Origin: an uncultured Propionibacterium sp.
GTDB lineage: Bacteria; Actinomycetota; Actinomycetes; Propionibacteriales; Propionibacteriaceae
DNA: 64,000 bases
Assembly: GCA_938036835.1 (NCBI GenBank)
Contig: CALHWB010000032.1
Span: 1-64,000 of the forward strand
Direction of reading: 5' to 3'
This document shows, piece by piece, positions 33,957-42,969 of the stretch. Under the pieces are notes generated by a model. It had not been told where the DNA came from and searched no databases. It saw nothing but the letters and a program-made list of their open reading frames with translations. Each line of letters opens with the position of its first letter. The first letter of the stretch is position 1. A program made the position numbers and the translations under genes.

Positions 33957-35354
33957 TCAATGGCTCTTCTGCCCGGTACGGCCGTGCGCCAGCCCCAGGG
34001 TGGCCAGCGCTTCGGCCATGTTGGCCGTTTCAACGACCTTGAGCCCCTGGTGGCGAGCCGGGTGGGGTTCCTGAGCGCGGTTTCCGGGTGGCACCACTGC
34101 CAATTCAAAACCCAGCCGGGCCGCTTCGGCAAGCCGGCGTTCCAAGCCGGGCACCCGGCGCAGATCGCCGGCCAACCCCACCTCGCCCAGGGCGATCAGC
34201 CGGGAGGAGAAGCTATCGTCGGCGTTCGCCGAGGCCACGGCGATGGCTAATGCCAGATCGGCGGCTGGATCGCCGATCCGGGCACCGCCCACCGTGGAGG
34301 CGTAGACATCCTTGCGGGCCAGCGGCAGCCGGGCCCTGCGCTGTAGCACCGCCAGCACCATCGCCAGGCGGGACGAATCCAGGCCATGGGTCACCCGGCG
34401 CGGTGGGGTTTCCCCGGATGTGCCGGCTACCAGGGCCTGCACCTCGACCAGCAGCGGGCGGGTGCCCTCCATGGTGACCGTCACACAGGTGCCCGGCACC
34501 GGCTCGGCAAGCCTGCTGGTGAACAGCCCGGATGGATCGGGCACCTCGGCGATGCCCCGGTCGCCCATCTCGAAACACCCCACCTCATCGGCCGGGCCGA
34601 ACCGGTTCTTGACCGCCCGGACCATCCGAAACCCGGAATGCCGGTCGCCTTCGAAGTTGAGCACCACATCGACCAGATGCTCCAACAGCCGGGGGCCGGC
34701 GATCGCGCCCTCCTTGGTGACGTGCCCGACGAGGATCACCGCCATTCCGCGGCGTTTCGCCACCCGGACCAGGGCGCCGGTCACCTCGCGTACCTGGGAC
34801 ACCCCGCCGACCTGGCCATCTGCCTCCGCGGTGCCGATGGTCTGCACGGAATCCACCACCAGCAGGCTGGGCTCGACCTGTTCGATGTGCCCCAGCACCG
34901 TGCCCAGATCGGTTTCGGCGGCCAGATAGAGCCGGTCCGCCAGCGCGTTGGTGCGGCCGGCCCGGAGCCTGACCTGGGCGGCGGATTCCTCGCCCGAGAT
35001 GTACAACGTGGTCTGCCGTTTGCGGGCCCACCGGGCGGCCACTTCGAGCAGCAGGGTCGACTTGCCCACCCCGGGTTCCCCCGCCAGCAGCACCACGGCG
35101 CCGGGCACCAGGCCGCCACCCAGCACCCGGTCGAGTTCGCCGATACCGATCAGGGTCCGGTCGGCGGCTGCCTCGTCCACCTCGGCGATCGGCACGGCAC
35201 GTTGGGTGGGCGCCGAGGCGACTAGGTGGGCCAGCTTGGGGGTGCCTCGCTCGGCCACCGAACCCCAGGTCTGGCATTGACCGCAGCGGCCGACCCAGCG
35301 AGCGGTCGTCCAGCCGCACTCGGTGCACTGGTAGGAGTCGGTCCTCGAAGCCAC
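33957..35354 (-). CDS. radA: DNA repair protein RadA
   Basis: A 465-residue RecA-like helicase that processes branched recombination intermediates. An N-terminal C4 zinc finger (CTECGWTTARWVGRCGQC) is followed by the ATPase core with Walker A GEPGVGKST, the RadA-specific KNRFG motif, and a C-terminal Lon-like domain. The GTG start at 35354 has TAGGCT 6 bases upstream, suggesting a leaderless transcript that continues into disA. Confidence 0.95.
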   Translation of the reverse strand: MASRTDSYQCTECGWTTARWVGRCGQCQTWGSVAERGTPKLAHLVASAPTQRAVPIAEVDEAAADRTLIGIGELDRVLGGGLVPGAVVLLAGEPGVGKSTLLLEVAARWARKRQTTLYISGEESAAQVRLRAGRTNALADRLYLAAETDLGTVLGHIEQVEPSLLVVDSVQTIGTAEADGQVGGVSQVREVTGALVRVAKRRGMAVILVGHVTKEGAIAGPRLLEHLVDVVLNFEGDRHSGFRMVRAVKNRFGPADEVGCFEMGDRGIAEVPDPSGLFTSRLAEPVPGTCVTVTMEGTRPLLVEVQALVAGTSGETPPRRVTHGLDSSRLAMVLAVLQRRARLPLARKDVYASTVGGARIGDPAADLALAIAVASANADDSFSSRLIALGEVGLAGDLRRVPGLERRLAEAARLGFELAVVPPGNRAQEPHPARHQGLKVVETANMAEALATLGLAHGRTGQKSH

Positions 35355-35360
35355 GGCTTG

Positions 35361-35366
35361 AGCCTA
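35361..35366 (-). promoter_or_regulatory. -10 element of a leaderless promoter for radA-disA
   Basis: TAGGCT on the minus strand lies 6 bases before the radA GTG. Confidence 0.55.
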
Positions 35367-35516
35367 GGGTGGGCCACCGACAAAACCCAGCACCCGGCCC
35401 GGTCGCCGGCGAGGTATGGCGGCCACCGTTCCCCGATGGCTGCGGGCGCCCGCCGCCGGGCGCGGTGGTGCCGGAGGGCCGGTAGGCGTCCGGACCGGCA
35501 GATCGCCGCTGCCGGG

Positions 35517-36155
35517 CTAGATCCGTACCTCGCCGACGCCGGGCACCTCGAAGGTCACCGCCACGATTCCGGGATGTGCGTTTGGTGAGGTGAACTCGAT
35601 CTCGACGCCGTCGAAGGTGTCCTCGATCGGGCATCCGGTCCAGTCCTCCACGCGCTCGCGCGAACCGCCGATCTCGATCGTCTGCAGCCGGATGTCGCCG
35701 GGCAGCGCGCTCGGCAGCACCTCCTCGGGCGACAGCCATTTCAGGAAGTAAGGCAACTGTGGATCGGTCATCAGGCCCTTGACGCCGATCTGTGCCCATT
35801 CCAGCCGGCGGCCGTCGGGGAACTGCCTCGAACCGGGCACGGCCAGGCGGCCGAGGCGTTGCTCGAAGCCGGACAGATCGTCCACGACGATAACCCAACC
35901 CAGCCAGCCGCCGCCCTGCTCCTGCCGGGCGCGCACCGCCTGACCGTAGACCGCCTTCTCGGCGGCGGGATGGTCCAGCACTTCGACCGCCTCCAGGTAG
36001 CGGTCGTCGGCCAGCGGAAGAATATTGTTACGGGTCCCGAATCTCGGGTGGAAGCCACCGTCCTTGAACCTGCGCTGTAGGGCCGCGCCCAACTGCTCAA
36101 CGGTGGCGTCCAGCCCCTGCGGGCCAGCGACGAAGGTCAGGTGGCTGACATGCAT
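35517..36155 (-). CDS. VOC-superfamily (glyoxalase-like) protein
   Basis: A 212-residue protein that starts with HVSHLTFVAG and continues with a beta-alpha pattern in which LGAALQRRF and PRFGTRNNILPL mark the glyoxalase-like domain. Members use a metal bound by His and Glu residues for varied chemistry, so the reaction is unknown. CACAAT (36162-36167) is 6 bases before the ATG. It is divergent from the TIM-barrel gene, with about 120 bases shared upstream. Confidence 0.75.
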   Translation of the reverse strand: MHVSHLTFVAGPQGLDATVEQLGAALQRRFKDGGFHPRFGTRNNILPLADDRYLEAVEVLDHPAAEKAVYGQAVRARQEQGGGWLGWVIVVDDLSGFEQRLGRLAVPGSRQFPDGRRLEWAQIGVKGLMTDPQLPYFLKWLSPEEVLPSALPGDIRLQTIEIGGSRERVEDWTGCPIEDTFDGVEIEFTSPNAHPGIVAVTFEVPGVGEVRI

Positions 36156-36161
36156 GGCCTC

Positions 36162-36167
36162 ATTGTG
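36162..36167 (-). promoter_or_regulatory. -10 element of a leaderless promoter for the VOC gene
   Basis: CACAAT (4 of 6 to TATAAT) lies 6 bases before the ATG at 36155. Confidence 0.4.
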
Positions 36168-36263
36168 TCAGCCTGCCCCGCCAACACAAATTCGAGGCGG
36201 GGACGTTCGGGACCGGTCGCGCGGTACGCGGATCGCCGGGCCGGGACGGTTGGCCTCCAGCGG

Positions 36264-36269
36264 TACGGT
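36264..36269 (+). promoter_or_regulatory. -10 element of a leaderless promoter for the TIM-barrel gene
   Basis: TACGGT lies 6 bases before the GTG at 36276. Confidence 0.45.
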
Positions 36270-36275
36270 GGAGCC

Positions 36276-37151
36276 GTGCAGACCACGACCACCCAGAACG
36301 CCTCCCCGGCGGACCGGGAGGATCCTCAGCCTGGGGCGGCGATCGGGCTGGGTACCTCCACCGTGCATCCGGAGTCCACCGCGAGCGCTTTCGAATTGGC
36401 CGCCATCCTGGGCTATGACGGGGTGGAGCTCATGATCGGAGTGGACCCACCGAGTACCGATATCGGCTATGTTCGCAAGCTGCAAGACTTTCATCAGGTG
36501 GCCGTGCTCAGCGTCCATGCGCCCTGTCTGATGATCACCCAGCACATCTGGGGCGATGGGTGGGAAAAGCTGCGGCGTTCCTGTGCGGCCGCGGCGCAAC
36601 TGGGTGCCGATATCGTCGTGGTGCATCCGCCGTTCCGCTGGCAGACCGGTTACGCGCGGGACTTCGTTACCGGGATTCGTGAGTTGAGCGCCGAGACCGG
36701 CATCACCTTGGCGGTGGAGAATATGTATCCCTGGCGGGGGCCGGGGGCATGCCTGCAAGGCTATCTACCCGGCTGGGATCCCACCGATCAGGACTATGAC
36801 GCCTTGACGCTGGATCTATCGCATGCGGCCACCGCCCGGTTGCAGGCGCTCGACCTGGTGGCGCGCTGGGGGGCGCGGCTCAGGCACGTGCACCTGACCG
36901 ATGGCCGCGGCTCCATCCGGGACGAACACCTGTTTCCGGGCGAGGGCAACCAGCATGCCTGGGAGCTGGTCACCGAACTGGGCCGCCGTGGCTATCGGGG
37001 CCACATCGTCCACGAGATCGACACCCGCTCTGCCGGCAGCCGCGATGACCGCGAGCAGCGGCTGGCCGGCTGCTTGGCCGAGACCCGGCGGCGTTACCTG
37101 GCTGGCCTGCCTGCCGGTGGGATGCTGCCGACGGACGGACCGCAGGCATGA
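36276..37151 (+). CDS. Sugar phosphate isomerase/epimerase-like TIM-barrel protein
   Basis: A 291-residue protein of the xylose isomerase-like TIM barrel group. After a short disordered start the barrel begins at GLGTSTVHPES; likely metal ligands lie in AVENMYPW (Glu), DLSHAA (Asp, His), HVHLTDG (His, Asp) and VHEID (Glu). Its orthologue in mycobacteria (Rv0498 type) also sits near proC and the bS22 gene, so the neighbourhood is old. The substrate is unknown. The GTG at 36276 follows TACGGT by 6 bases. Confidence 0.8.
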   Translation: MQTTTTQNASPADREDPQPGAAIGLGTSTVHPESTASAFELAAILGYDGVELMIGVDPPSTDIGYVRKLQDFHQVAVLSVHAPCLMITQHIWGDGWEKLRRSCAAAAQLGADIVVVHPPFRWQTGYARDFVTGIRELSAETGITLAVENMYPWRGPGACLQGYLPGWDPTDQDYDALTLDLSHAATARLQALDLVARWGARLRHVHLTDGRGSIRDEHLFPGEGNQHAWELVTELGRRGYRGHIVHEIDTRSAGSRDDREQRLAGCLAETRRRYLAGLPAGGMLPTDGPQA

Positions 37152-37295
37152 ATCACCGGCCAGGGATCCCGTGGTGCGCGCAGGCCGGGCCGTTTGGCAT
37201 CGGCTGGTAGTGCGGCCGGGCGGCCTTTAGGATCGGTGCTGGGTCGATCGCCGGCGAGGGCACGGCGGGCGGCGACCGGAAGGAGACACGGCTAG

Positions 37296-38222
37296 GTGAG
37301 TGAGATCCTGACCCGCTGGGCGCGCACCGATCGGGTGCGCTCGGTGGCGTTGTCCAACCCGGCAGCCCGGGAATTGGTGGCCCGCTATGTCGCCGGGCCC
37401 GGCCTGGACGATCTCGTTCCCGTGCTGCGGGACCTGCTCGGCAAGGGTCTGCTGGTCAGCGTCGAATACCTGGGGCGAGAGGTCCGGCGGCCGGCGGACG
37501 CGACCGGCAACCTGACCGCCTACCTGGCTCTGGTCGAACGGCTGGCCGGCGAGGGCCTGGCACGCGGCACGGAGCTGTCGGTGCGGCTGGACTGGCTTGG
37601 GCTGGATCTAGGGCCCGATCGCCGGACCGGTGCGCAGGCGGCGGGCTGGCGGATCGGCCGGGCGGCAAACAACGCGGGCGCCGGGATGGTCGTGGACATG
37701 GCGGGTCACGACAGCGTCGAGGCGGCCCTGGGCGTCTGGCACCAGATCCACCAGGACCTGCCCAGTACCGGCATCACCTTGCAGGCTGCCCTGCAGCGCA
37801 CCGCCGGCGATCTGCCCACCCTGGCCCTGCCCGGCAACCGGGTTCGTCTCTGCAAGGGTGCCTACAGCGAATCCCGGCAGGTCTGTTTTCGCCGGCCACA
37901 TGAGATCGATCTGGCTTTCGTGCGTGCTCTGCGGGCATTGATGCGCAGCCAGGCGGTACCGCTGATCGCCACGCATGACCCACGGCTGGTCGCCATCGCC
38001 GAGGAACTGATCAGGCGGTCCGGCCGGGGCCCGGACAGCTACGAGTTCCAGATGATGTACGGTATCCGTCCGCTCGAACAACGCCGCCTAGTCGATATCG
38101 GCCATCCGACCAGGGTGTATGTGCCCTTCGGCCCCGGCTGGTACGACTACTATGTGCAGCGGCTGGCTCAGCGGCCGGCCAATGCCGCCCTGTTCGCCCG
38201 TTCGCTGCTCGGGCAACGCTGA
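37296..38222 (+). CDS. Proline dehydrogenase (monofunctional)
   Basis: A 308-residue FAD-dependent enzyme that oxidises proline to pyrroline-5-carboxylate at the membrane. The barrel signatures RLCKGAYSE, EFQMMYGIRP and RVYVPFGPGWYDYYVQRLAQRP are intact. The GTG at 37296 is preceded by AAGGAG. It is separate from a P5C dehydrogenase, as in other actinobacteria. Its last base overlaps the CPBP protease start. proC, the biosynthetic counterpart, lies 1.9 kb downstream. Confidence 0.92.
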   Translation: MSEILTRWARTDRVRSVALSNPAARELVARYVAGPGLDDLVPVLRDLLGKGLLVSVEYLGREVRRPADATGNLTAYLALVERLAGEGLARGTELSVRLDWLGLDLGPDRRTGAQAAGWRIGRAANNAGAGMVVDMAGHDSVEAALGVWHQIHQDLPSTGITLQAALQRTAGDLPTLALPGNRVRLCKGAYSESRQVCFRRPHEIDLAFVRALRALMRSQAVPLIATHDPRLVAIAEELIRRSGRGPDSYEFQMMYGIRPLEQRRLVDIGHPTRVYVPFGPGWYDYYVQRLAQRPANAALFARSLLGQR

Positions 38223-38998
38223 TGGCGGGTGCCACCGCGGTTCGTGGCCGGCCCCGGCTGGTGATGGAGACCTGCCTGGTGCTCGGTGTCTCCCTGGGCA
38301 GATCGGCGGTCTATTCGATCCTGGACATCGTCAACCGGCTGACTTACCAGGTTCCGCTGAACCAGCAGACCTCATCGCTGAACAATGCGGTGGCCCCCGA
38401 TCGGCCATGGCTGGATTTCGCCTACCAGCTGGCCCGCAACCTGTTCCCGTTCTGCTATCCGCTGCTGGCCCTCTACCTGCTCTGGCGGGTCTGGCCCCCG
38501 GGGCGCACCCCCTGGCGTGCCATCGGCTTGGACGCCAGCCGGCCCCGGCGCGATATCGCCTGGGGCTTGGCGGGTACCGCCTTGATCATCGGGCCGGCGC
38601 TTGGCGCCTATCTGCTCGCCCGGCAGCTGGGTCTCAACACCACCATCCAGATGGCCGGGCTGGGCGATACCTGGTGGGCCGTCCCCATGTATCTGCTGGC
38701 GGCCTTCATGAACGGTTTCCTTGAAGAGACCGTCATGATCGGCTATCTGTTCACCCGGTGGCGGCAAGCCGGTTGGCATCTGGGGGCCATCCTGGTTACG
38801 AGCGCCGGGATCCGGGGCGCCTATCATCTGTATCAGGGTTTCGGCGGTTTCGTGTCCAACCTTGTCTTCGGGTTGCTGTTGGGTTGGCTGTACCACCGCA
38901 CCAGGCGGCTGTGGCCACCGGTCATCGTGCACACCATGATCGATGTGGCCGCCTTCGTCGGCTATGCCTTGCTGGCCGGTCACGTCGACTGGCTGTGA
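38222..38998 (+). CDS. CPBP-family intramembrane metalloprotease
   Basis: A 258-residue polytopic membrane protein of the Abi/CAAX-protease (CPBP) family. The core motifs are EETVMIGYLF, a variant of EExxxR lacking the arginine, GAYHLYQGF with its His, and HTMIDV with His and Asp. The E-E-x-x-x-G-Y variant is known to me from mycobacterial members. The ATG overlaps the proline dehydrogenase stop by one base, so translation is coupled. The substrate is unknown. Confidence 0.85.
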   Translation: MAGATAVRGRPRLVMETCLVLGVSLGRSAVYSILDIVNRLTYQVPLNQQTSSLNNAVAPDRPWLDFAYQLARNLFPFCYPLLALYLLWRVWPPGRTPWRAIGLDASRPRRDIAWGLAGTALIIGPALGAYLLARQLGLNTTIQMAGLGDTWWAVPMYLLAAFMNGFLEETVMIGYLFTRWRQAGWHLGAILVTSAGIRGAYHLYQGFGGFVSNLVFGLLLGWLYHRTRRLWPPVIVHTMIDVAAFVGYALLAGHVDWL

Positions 38999-39032
38999 GC
39001 CGGACGCCGGCCGGCCTGCGGAGCGCCCCCGG

Positions 39033-39038
39033 TAGACT
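39033..39038 (+). promoter_or_regulatory. -10 element of a leaderless promoter for asd
   Basis: TAGACT lies 6 bases before the asd ATG. Confidence 0.6.
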
Positions 39039-39044
39039 GCGGCC

Positions 39045-40085
39045 ATGCGAGTTGGGGTTTTTGGAGCCACCGGCCAGGTCGGCGGGATGCTGCGCAGGCT
39101 GCTTGCCGAGCGCGACTTCCCGGTCGGCGAAATCCGCTATTTCGCCTCCGCCCGGTCCGCCGGCCGGACGCTGCCGTGGCGTGATCGCCGGATCCCGGTA
39201 GAGGACATGGCCACCGCCGACTTCGCCGGCTTGGACATCGCGCTGTTTTCGGCGGGAAAGACCGCCTCCCGCGACTACGCCCCGCGGGTGGCGGCCGCCG
39301 GGGCGATCGTGGTCGATAACTCCTCCTACTGGCGGCAGGACCCGGAGGTACCCCTGGTGGTGAGCGAGGTGAATCCCGAGGACGCCAGCAACCCGCCCCG
39401 CGGCATCATCGCCAACCCGAACTGCACCACCATGGCCGCCATGCCGGTGCTCAAGCCGCTGTCCGACCAGGCCGGGCTGACCCGGCTGATCGTGGCGACC
39501 TACCAGGCGACCTCGGGGTCGGGGCTGGCCGGGGTGACGGCGCTGCGGGATCAGTCCATTGCGGCCACCGGGCAGGATTGCGCCGCCCTGACCTTCGACG
39601 GCGCCGCGCTGGCGCCCACCGACCCGGCCCCCTATGCGGCCCCGATCGCCTTCAACGTGGTTGCCCTGGCCGGATCGCCGGTGGCCGACGGCACCGGTGA
39701 GACCGATGAGGAACAAAAGCTGCGCAACGAATCCCGCAAGATCCTGCATCTGCCCGGGCTGGCGGTGGCCGGTACCTGCGTGCGCGTCCCGGTTTTCACC
39801 GGGCATTCTCTGGCGGTGCACGCCGAGTTCGCCAGGCCCATCACCCCGGCACGAGCCGCCGAACTGCTGGCTACCGCGCCGGGGGTCGAGCTGGTCGAAC
39901 TGCCGACCCCGCGCCGGGCGGCCGGGGTGGATTCGAGCCTGGTGGGCCGCATCCGCCGCGATCAGTCGGTACCCGGCGACCGGGGCCTGGCGATGTTCAT
40001 CTGCTCCGACAATCTGCGCAAGGGCGCCGCGCTGAATGCGATCCAGATCGCCGAACTGGTCGTCGCCCAGCGGACCGGGGCCTGA
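39045..40085 (+). CDS. asd: Aspartate-semialdehyde dehydrogenase
   Basis: A 346-residue NADPH enzyme that reduces aspartyl phosphate to the semialdehyde, the branch point to lysine/diaminopimelate, threonine and methionine. The Rossmann motif GATGQVGG opens the protein, and the catalytic cysteine lies in NPNCTT. The usual partner lysC is not adjacent; proC follows 3 bases later. TAGACT precedes the ATG by 6 bases. Confidence 0.94.
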   Translation: MRVGVFGATGQVGGMLRRLLAERDFPVGEIRYFASARSAGRTLPWRDRRIPVEDMATADFAGLDIALFSAGKTASRDYAPRVAAAGAIVVDNSSYWRQDPEVPLVVSEVNPEDASNPPRGIIANPNCTTMAAMPVLKPLSDQAGLTRLIVATYQATSGSGLAGVTALRDQSIAATGQDCAALTFDGAALAPTDPAPYAAPIAFNVVALAGSPVADGTGETDEEQKLRNESRKILHLPGLAVAGTCVRVPVFTGHSLAVHAEFARPITPARAAELLATAPGVELVELPTPRRAAGVDSSLVGRIRRDQSVPGDRGLAMFICSDNLRKGAALNAIQIAELVVAQRTGA

Positions 40086-40088
40086 ATC

Positions 40089-40886
40089 ATGGCCGGGCTA
40101 ACCACCCCGGTGGTGGTCGTCGGCGGCGGGGTGATGGGTGCCGCGGTGGCCGGCGGGCTGGCCGCCAATGGCTGGCAGCAGGTCACGGTTGTCGAGGCCC
40201 GGCCCGGGCGGCGCGCCGAACTGGCCGAGATGGGGGGGTTCCGGGTCAGCGCCACCGCGGCCACCCCGGTCGCGTCCGCCGCGGTGGTCTGCCTGCTGGT
40301 CAAACCCAAGGATGTGGCGCTGGCCCTCGCCGAGGTGGCGCCGGCGCTGCCCGTAGACTGCTGCGTGGTGTCGATGTGTGCCGGGGTGCGGTTGGCTACC
40401 TTGGCCGCCGGTCTGCCGCCCGCCACCCCGATCGTCCGGGCGATGCCCAATACCCCGGCGCAGGTCGGCATGGGCATGTCGGTGCTATCGCCCGGACCAG
40501 ATGTCAGCCCCGGCCAGCTGCAACTGGTCGGTGAGTTGCTGGGTGCGGTGGGCCGCACGATGGTGCTGCCCGAGACATTGCAGGACGCCGCCACCGCGGT
40601 CAGCGGCTCGGGGCCGGCCTATGTGTGCTATCTGGCCGAGTCGATGATCGAGGCCGGGGTGCAGCAGGGGCTGAGCCGCGCCCAGGCCACCGAGCTGGTG
40701 GTGGCCACCATCGAGGGGACCGCGGCGTTGCTGGGCGAGGGCAGCCATCCGACCCTGTTACGCGAGTCGGTGACCTCGCCGGGCGGTACCACGGCGGCCG
40801 CGATCCGGCAGTTGGACGCGCATGCGGTGCGTGGCGCGGTGGCCGATGCGTTGTGGGCTGCCCACGACCGCAGCCGGGCCGGCTGA
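40089..40886 (+). CDS. proC: Pyrroline-5-carboxylate reductase
   Basis: A 265-residue enzyme that makes proline from P5C with NAD(P)H. The Rossmann loop is GGGVMGAAVAGG and the C-terminal signature is SGSGPAYV together with VTSPGGTTAAAI. It starts 3 bases after asd, so the two form an operon. The bS22 ribosomal protein gene follows, as in many actinobacteria. Confidence 0.94.
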   Translation: MAGLTTPVVVVGGGVMGAAVAGGLAANGWQQVTVVEARPGRRAELAEMGGFRVSATAATPVASAAVVCLLVKPKDVALALAEVAPALPVDCCVVSMCAGVRLATLAAGLPPATPIVRAMPNTPAQVGMGMSVLSPGPDVSPGQLQLVGELLGAVGRTMVLPETLQDAATAVSGSGPAYVCYLAESMIEAGVQQGLSRAQATELVVATIEGTAALLGEGSHPTLLRESVTSPGGTTAAAIRQLDAHAVRGAVADALWAAHDRSRAG

Positions 40887-41011
40887 GCCCGCTCGTCCAC
40901 GGCTCGGCTTTCTCGAATCCGGCCGCCGGACGTAAACTAGCCGGGCGGCGGCTCGGCCGCATAGTATTTGCCTCGCGTCAATCCGCGGGATACTGAAATG
41001 AAAGGTGCACA

Positions 41012-41113
41012 GTGGGCTCTGTCATCAAGAAGCGCCGCAAGCGCATGGCGAAGAAGAAGCATCGTAAACTGCTGAAGAAGACTCGTATTCAGCGTCGCCG
41101 CGCAGGTCGCTGA
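41012..41113 (+). CDS. Small ribosomal subunit protein bS22 (AURKAIP1/COX24 domain)
   Basis: A 33-residue, very basic protein beginning GSVIKKRRKRMAKKKHRKL and ending TRIQRRRAGR. It matches the actinobacterial extra 30S protein bS22 found downstream of proC (Rv0500B in M. tuberculosis). It begins with GTG; AAAGGTG lies just before it. It is too short for most gene callers and easily missed. Confidence 0.95.
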   Translation: MGSVIKKRRKRMAKKKHRKLLKKTRIQRRRAGR

Positions 41114-41198
41114 GTTTCGATTCCCGGTTCTGGCAGGCGGTGGCTTCACCCAATTCCAGACCCGAATCGGCAGATCCGGTGGCATGAGGAGCGTCCCT

Positions 41199-42812
41199 GT
41201 GGGTGATCATTTACTGGTGTGCCCGCTTGATCAGTGTGATCCGGTTGAGGTTGGTGGCAGTGGCTCCGGCCCTGCCCGGCCGGTGCCCGGCTATGTGGTT
41301 TTCGTCGGTGCCGGGCTGGGTGGGCCGTTGCAGTTGACCTTGGCCGGGTTGCGCACCATCGAGGAGGCCGATGTCATCGTCCTGGCGCCGAGCGTGGACG
41401 CCGCCCTGCTGGATGAACCCGAGGTCTCCTTGAAGCCCACCGCTGGTGTCTTCGCCGCCGGGCCCGAGCCCGATTTCGCGGTGATCAGCCAACTGGCCAA
41501 CCAGGGCCTGCTGGTTGCCTGGCTGTTGGCTGGGGATCCGTTGGTGGATGGCGAGGCCGGGCCATTGGCTGCCGAGTTGGTGGCCCGGCAGGTGCGTATC
41601 GATATGGTGCCCGGCCTGTCCCGGGCCGGGATGGCAGCCACCTCCGCGGGCGTGCTGTTCGGGAATGCCACCTGGTTGGTGCTCCCCGGCGCCGAGATAC
41701 CCCCGGGTAACCGGGAGTCCTTGCTGGCCCTGGTCGAACCCGGCCAGATCGGCGTCCTGGCCGAACGGGCGCGGGCTGCCGGGCGGGATTTGCGGGAACC
41801 CGTGTTGGTCACCATCAATTACGCCTCCAGCGCCCAGCGTTCGATCGAGACCACCTTGGATGAGTTGGATAAGGTGGCCGGGGCCTTCGACGGCGGCCGG
41901 GCCGCGGTCGTGATCGGTGCTGCCGCCCGTCGTGAGCCGGCGCTCAACTGGTTCGAATCCAAACCGCTGTTCGGTTGGCAGGTGCTGGTGCCCCGCACCA
42001 AGGGGTTGTCTGGGGCGATGGAACGCCGTCTGGAACAGTACGGGGCTTTCCCGGTGCAGGTGCCGACCATCTCGGTGGAGCCGCCGCGCAATCCCCAACC
42101 GATGGAACGGGCCATCCAGGGCCTGGTCGATGGCCGATACCAGTGGATCATCTTCAATTCGGCGAATGCCGTGCGTGCGGTCACCGAACGGTTGGCGGCC
42201 TTCGGGCTGGACGCCCGGGCGTTCTCCGGTCTGCGCATCGCGGCCGTCGGGGTGCAGACCGTGCAGGCACTGCGCAGTTGGGGGATCATCCCCGACCTGG
42301 TGCCGGAGGCCGAACAGCGTAGTGAGGCGCTGGCCGCTGGTTTTCCGGCCCGCGATGAACTGCTTGATCCGATCGACCGGATTTTTATTCCGCGCGCCGA
42401 CATCGCGGTGGATTCCCTGGCTGCGGCGCTGCACGAACTGGGCTGGCAGGTGGACGATGCCATCGCCTATCGCACGGTGCGGGCCGCCCCGCCGCCGGCC
42501 GAGATCCGCGAGGGCATCAAGGCCGGACGGTTCGACGCGGTGGTGTTCTCCAGTGCGTCTACCGTGCGCAATATGGTGGGTATCGCCGGCAAACCTCACC
42601 CCGAGACCATAGTGGCGGCCATCGGCCCGGCCACGATGGCTAGTTGCGCCGAGCACGGGTTGCGGGTGGACGTGGTCAGCGATCATCCCGGCACCGTGGA
42701 ATTGGTGGACGCCCTGGCCCACTTCGCCGTGCAGCGCCGGGCCGGGCAGATCGCTCGCGGTGAACCGGTTCGCCGGCCCTCGCAGCGCCGCACTCGCCGC
42801 CGCGGTCAATGA
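41199..42812 (+). CDS. hemD: Uroporphyrinogen-III synthase fused to a degenerate SUMT-like domain
   Basis: A 537-residue two-domain protein. Residues about 25-265 have the fold signature of SAM-dependent uroporphyrinogen-III methyltransferases, but key motifs are altered: GAGLGGPLQLT instead of GAGPGDPxLLT, and LAGDPLVDGEAG where GGDPFxFGRGGEE is usual. Residues about 270-520 form the HemD domain (LVPRTKGLSG start, FSSASTVRNM), which closes hydroxymethylbilane to uroporphyrinogen III. The C-terminal tail is Arg-rich. I start it at GTG 41199 because AGGAG lies 7 bases upstream. The methylase part is probably structural or regulatory. Confidence 0.85.
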   Translation: MGDHLLVCPLDQCDPVEVGGSGSGPARPVPGYVVFVGAGLGGPLQLTLAGLRTIEEADVIVLAPSVDAALLDEPEVSLKPTAGVFAAGPEPDFAVISQLANQGLLVAWLLAGDPLVDGEAGPLAAELVARQVRIDMVPGLSRAGMAATSAGVLFGNATWLVLPGAEIPPGNRESLLALVEPGQIGVLAERARAAGRDLREPVLVTINYASSAQRSIETTLDELDKVAGAFDGGRAAVVIGAAARREPALNWFESKPLFGWQVLVPRTKGLSGAMERRLEQYGAFPVQVPTISVEPPRNPQPMERAIQGLVDGRYQWIIFNSANAVRAVTERLAAFGLDARAFSGLRIAAVGVQTVQALRSWGIIPDLVPEAEQRSEALAAGFPARDELLDPIDRIFIPRADIAVDSLAAALHELGWQVDDAIAYRTVRAAPPPAEIREGIKAGRFDAVVFSSASTVRNMVGIAGKPHPETIVAAIGPATMASCAEHGLRVDVVSDHPGTVELVDALAHFAVQRRAGQIARGEPVRRPSQRRTRRRGQ

Positions 42813-42969
42813 CCCGGGCCCGGCGGGCCGGCCGGGTGTATTCGATCGCCGGGTTGGCGGCAGTCGGCTGGGGTGGTCCAGACCGAGTCCGGGACGCTTA
42901 CCGCGAGATGGGGCGGGGCGCCGCCACTTCCCCGGTCTCGGGCCGCGCGTCTGGCCGGGGCATGGGTTC

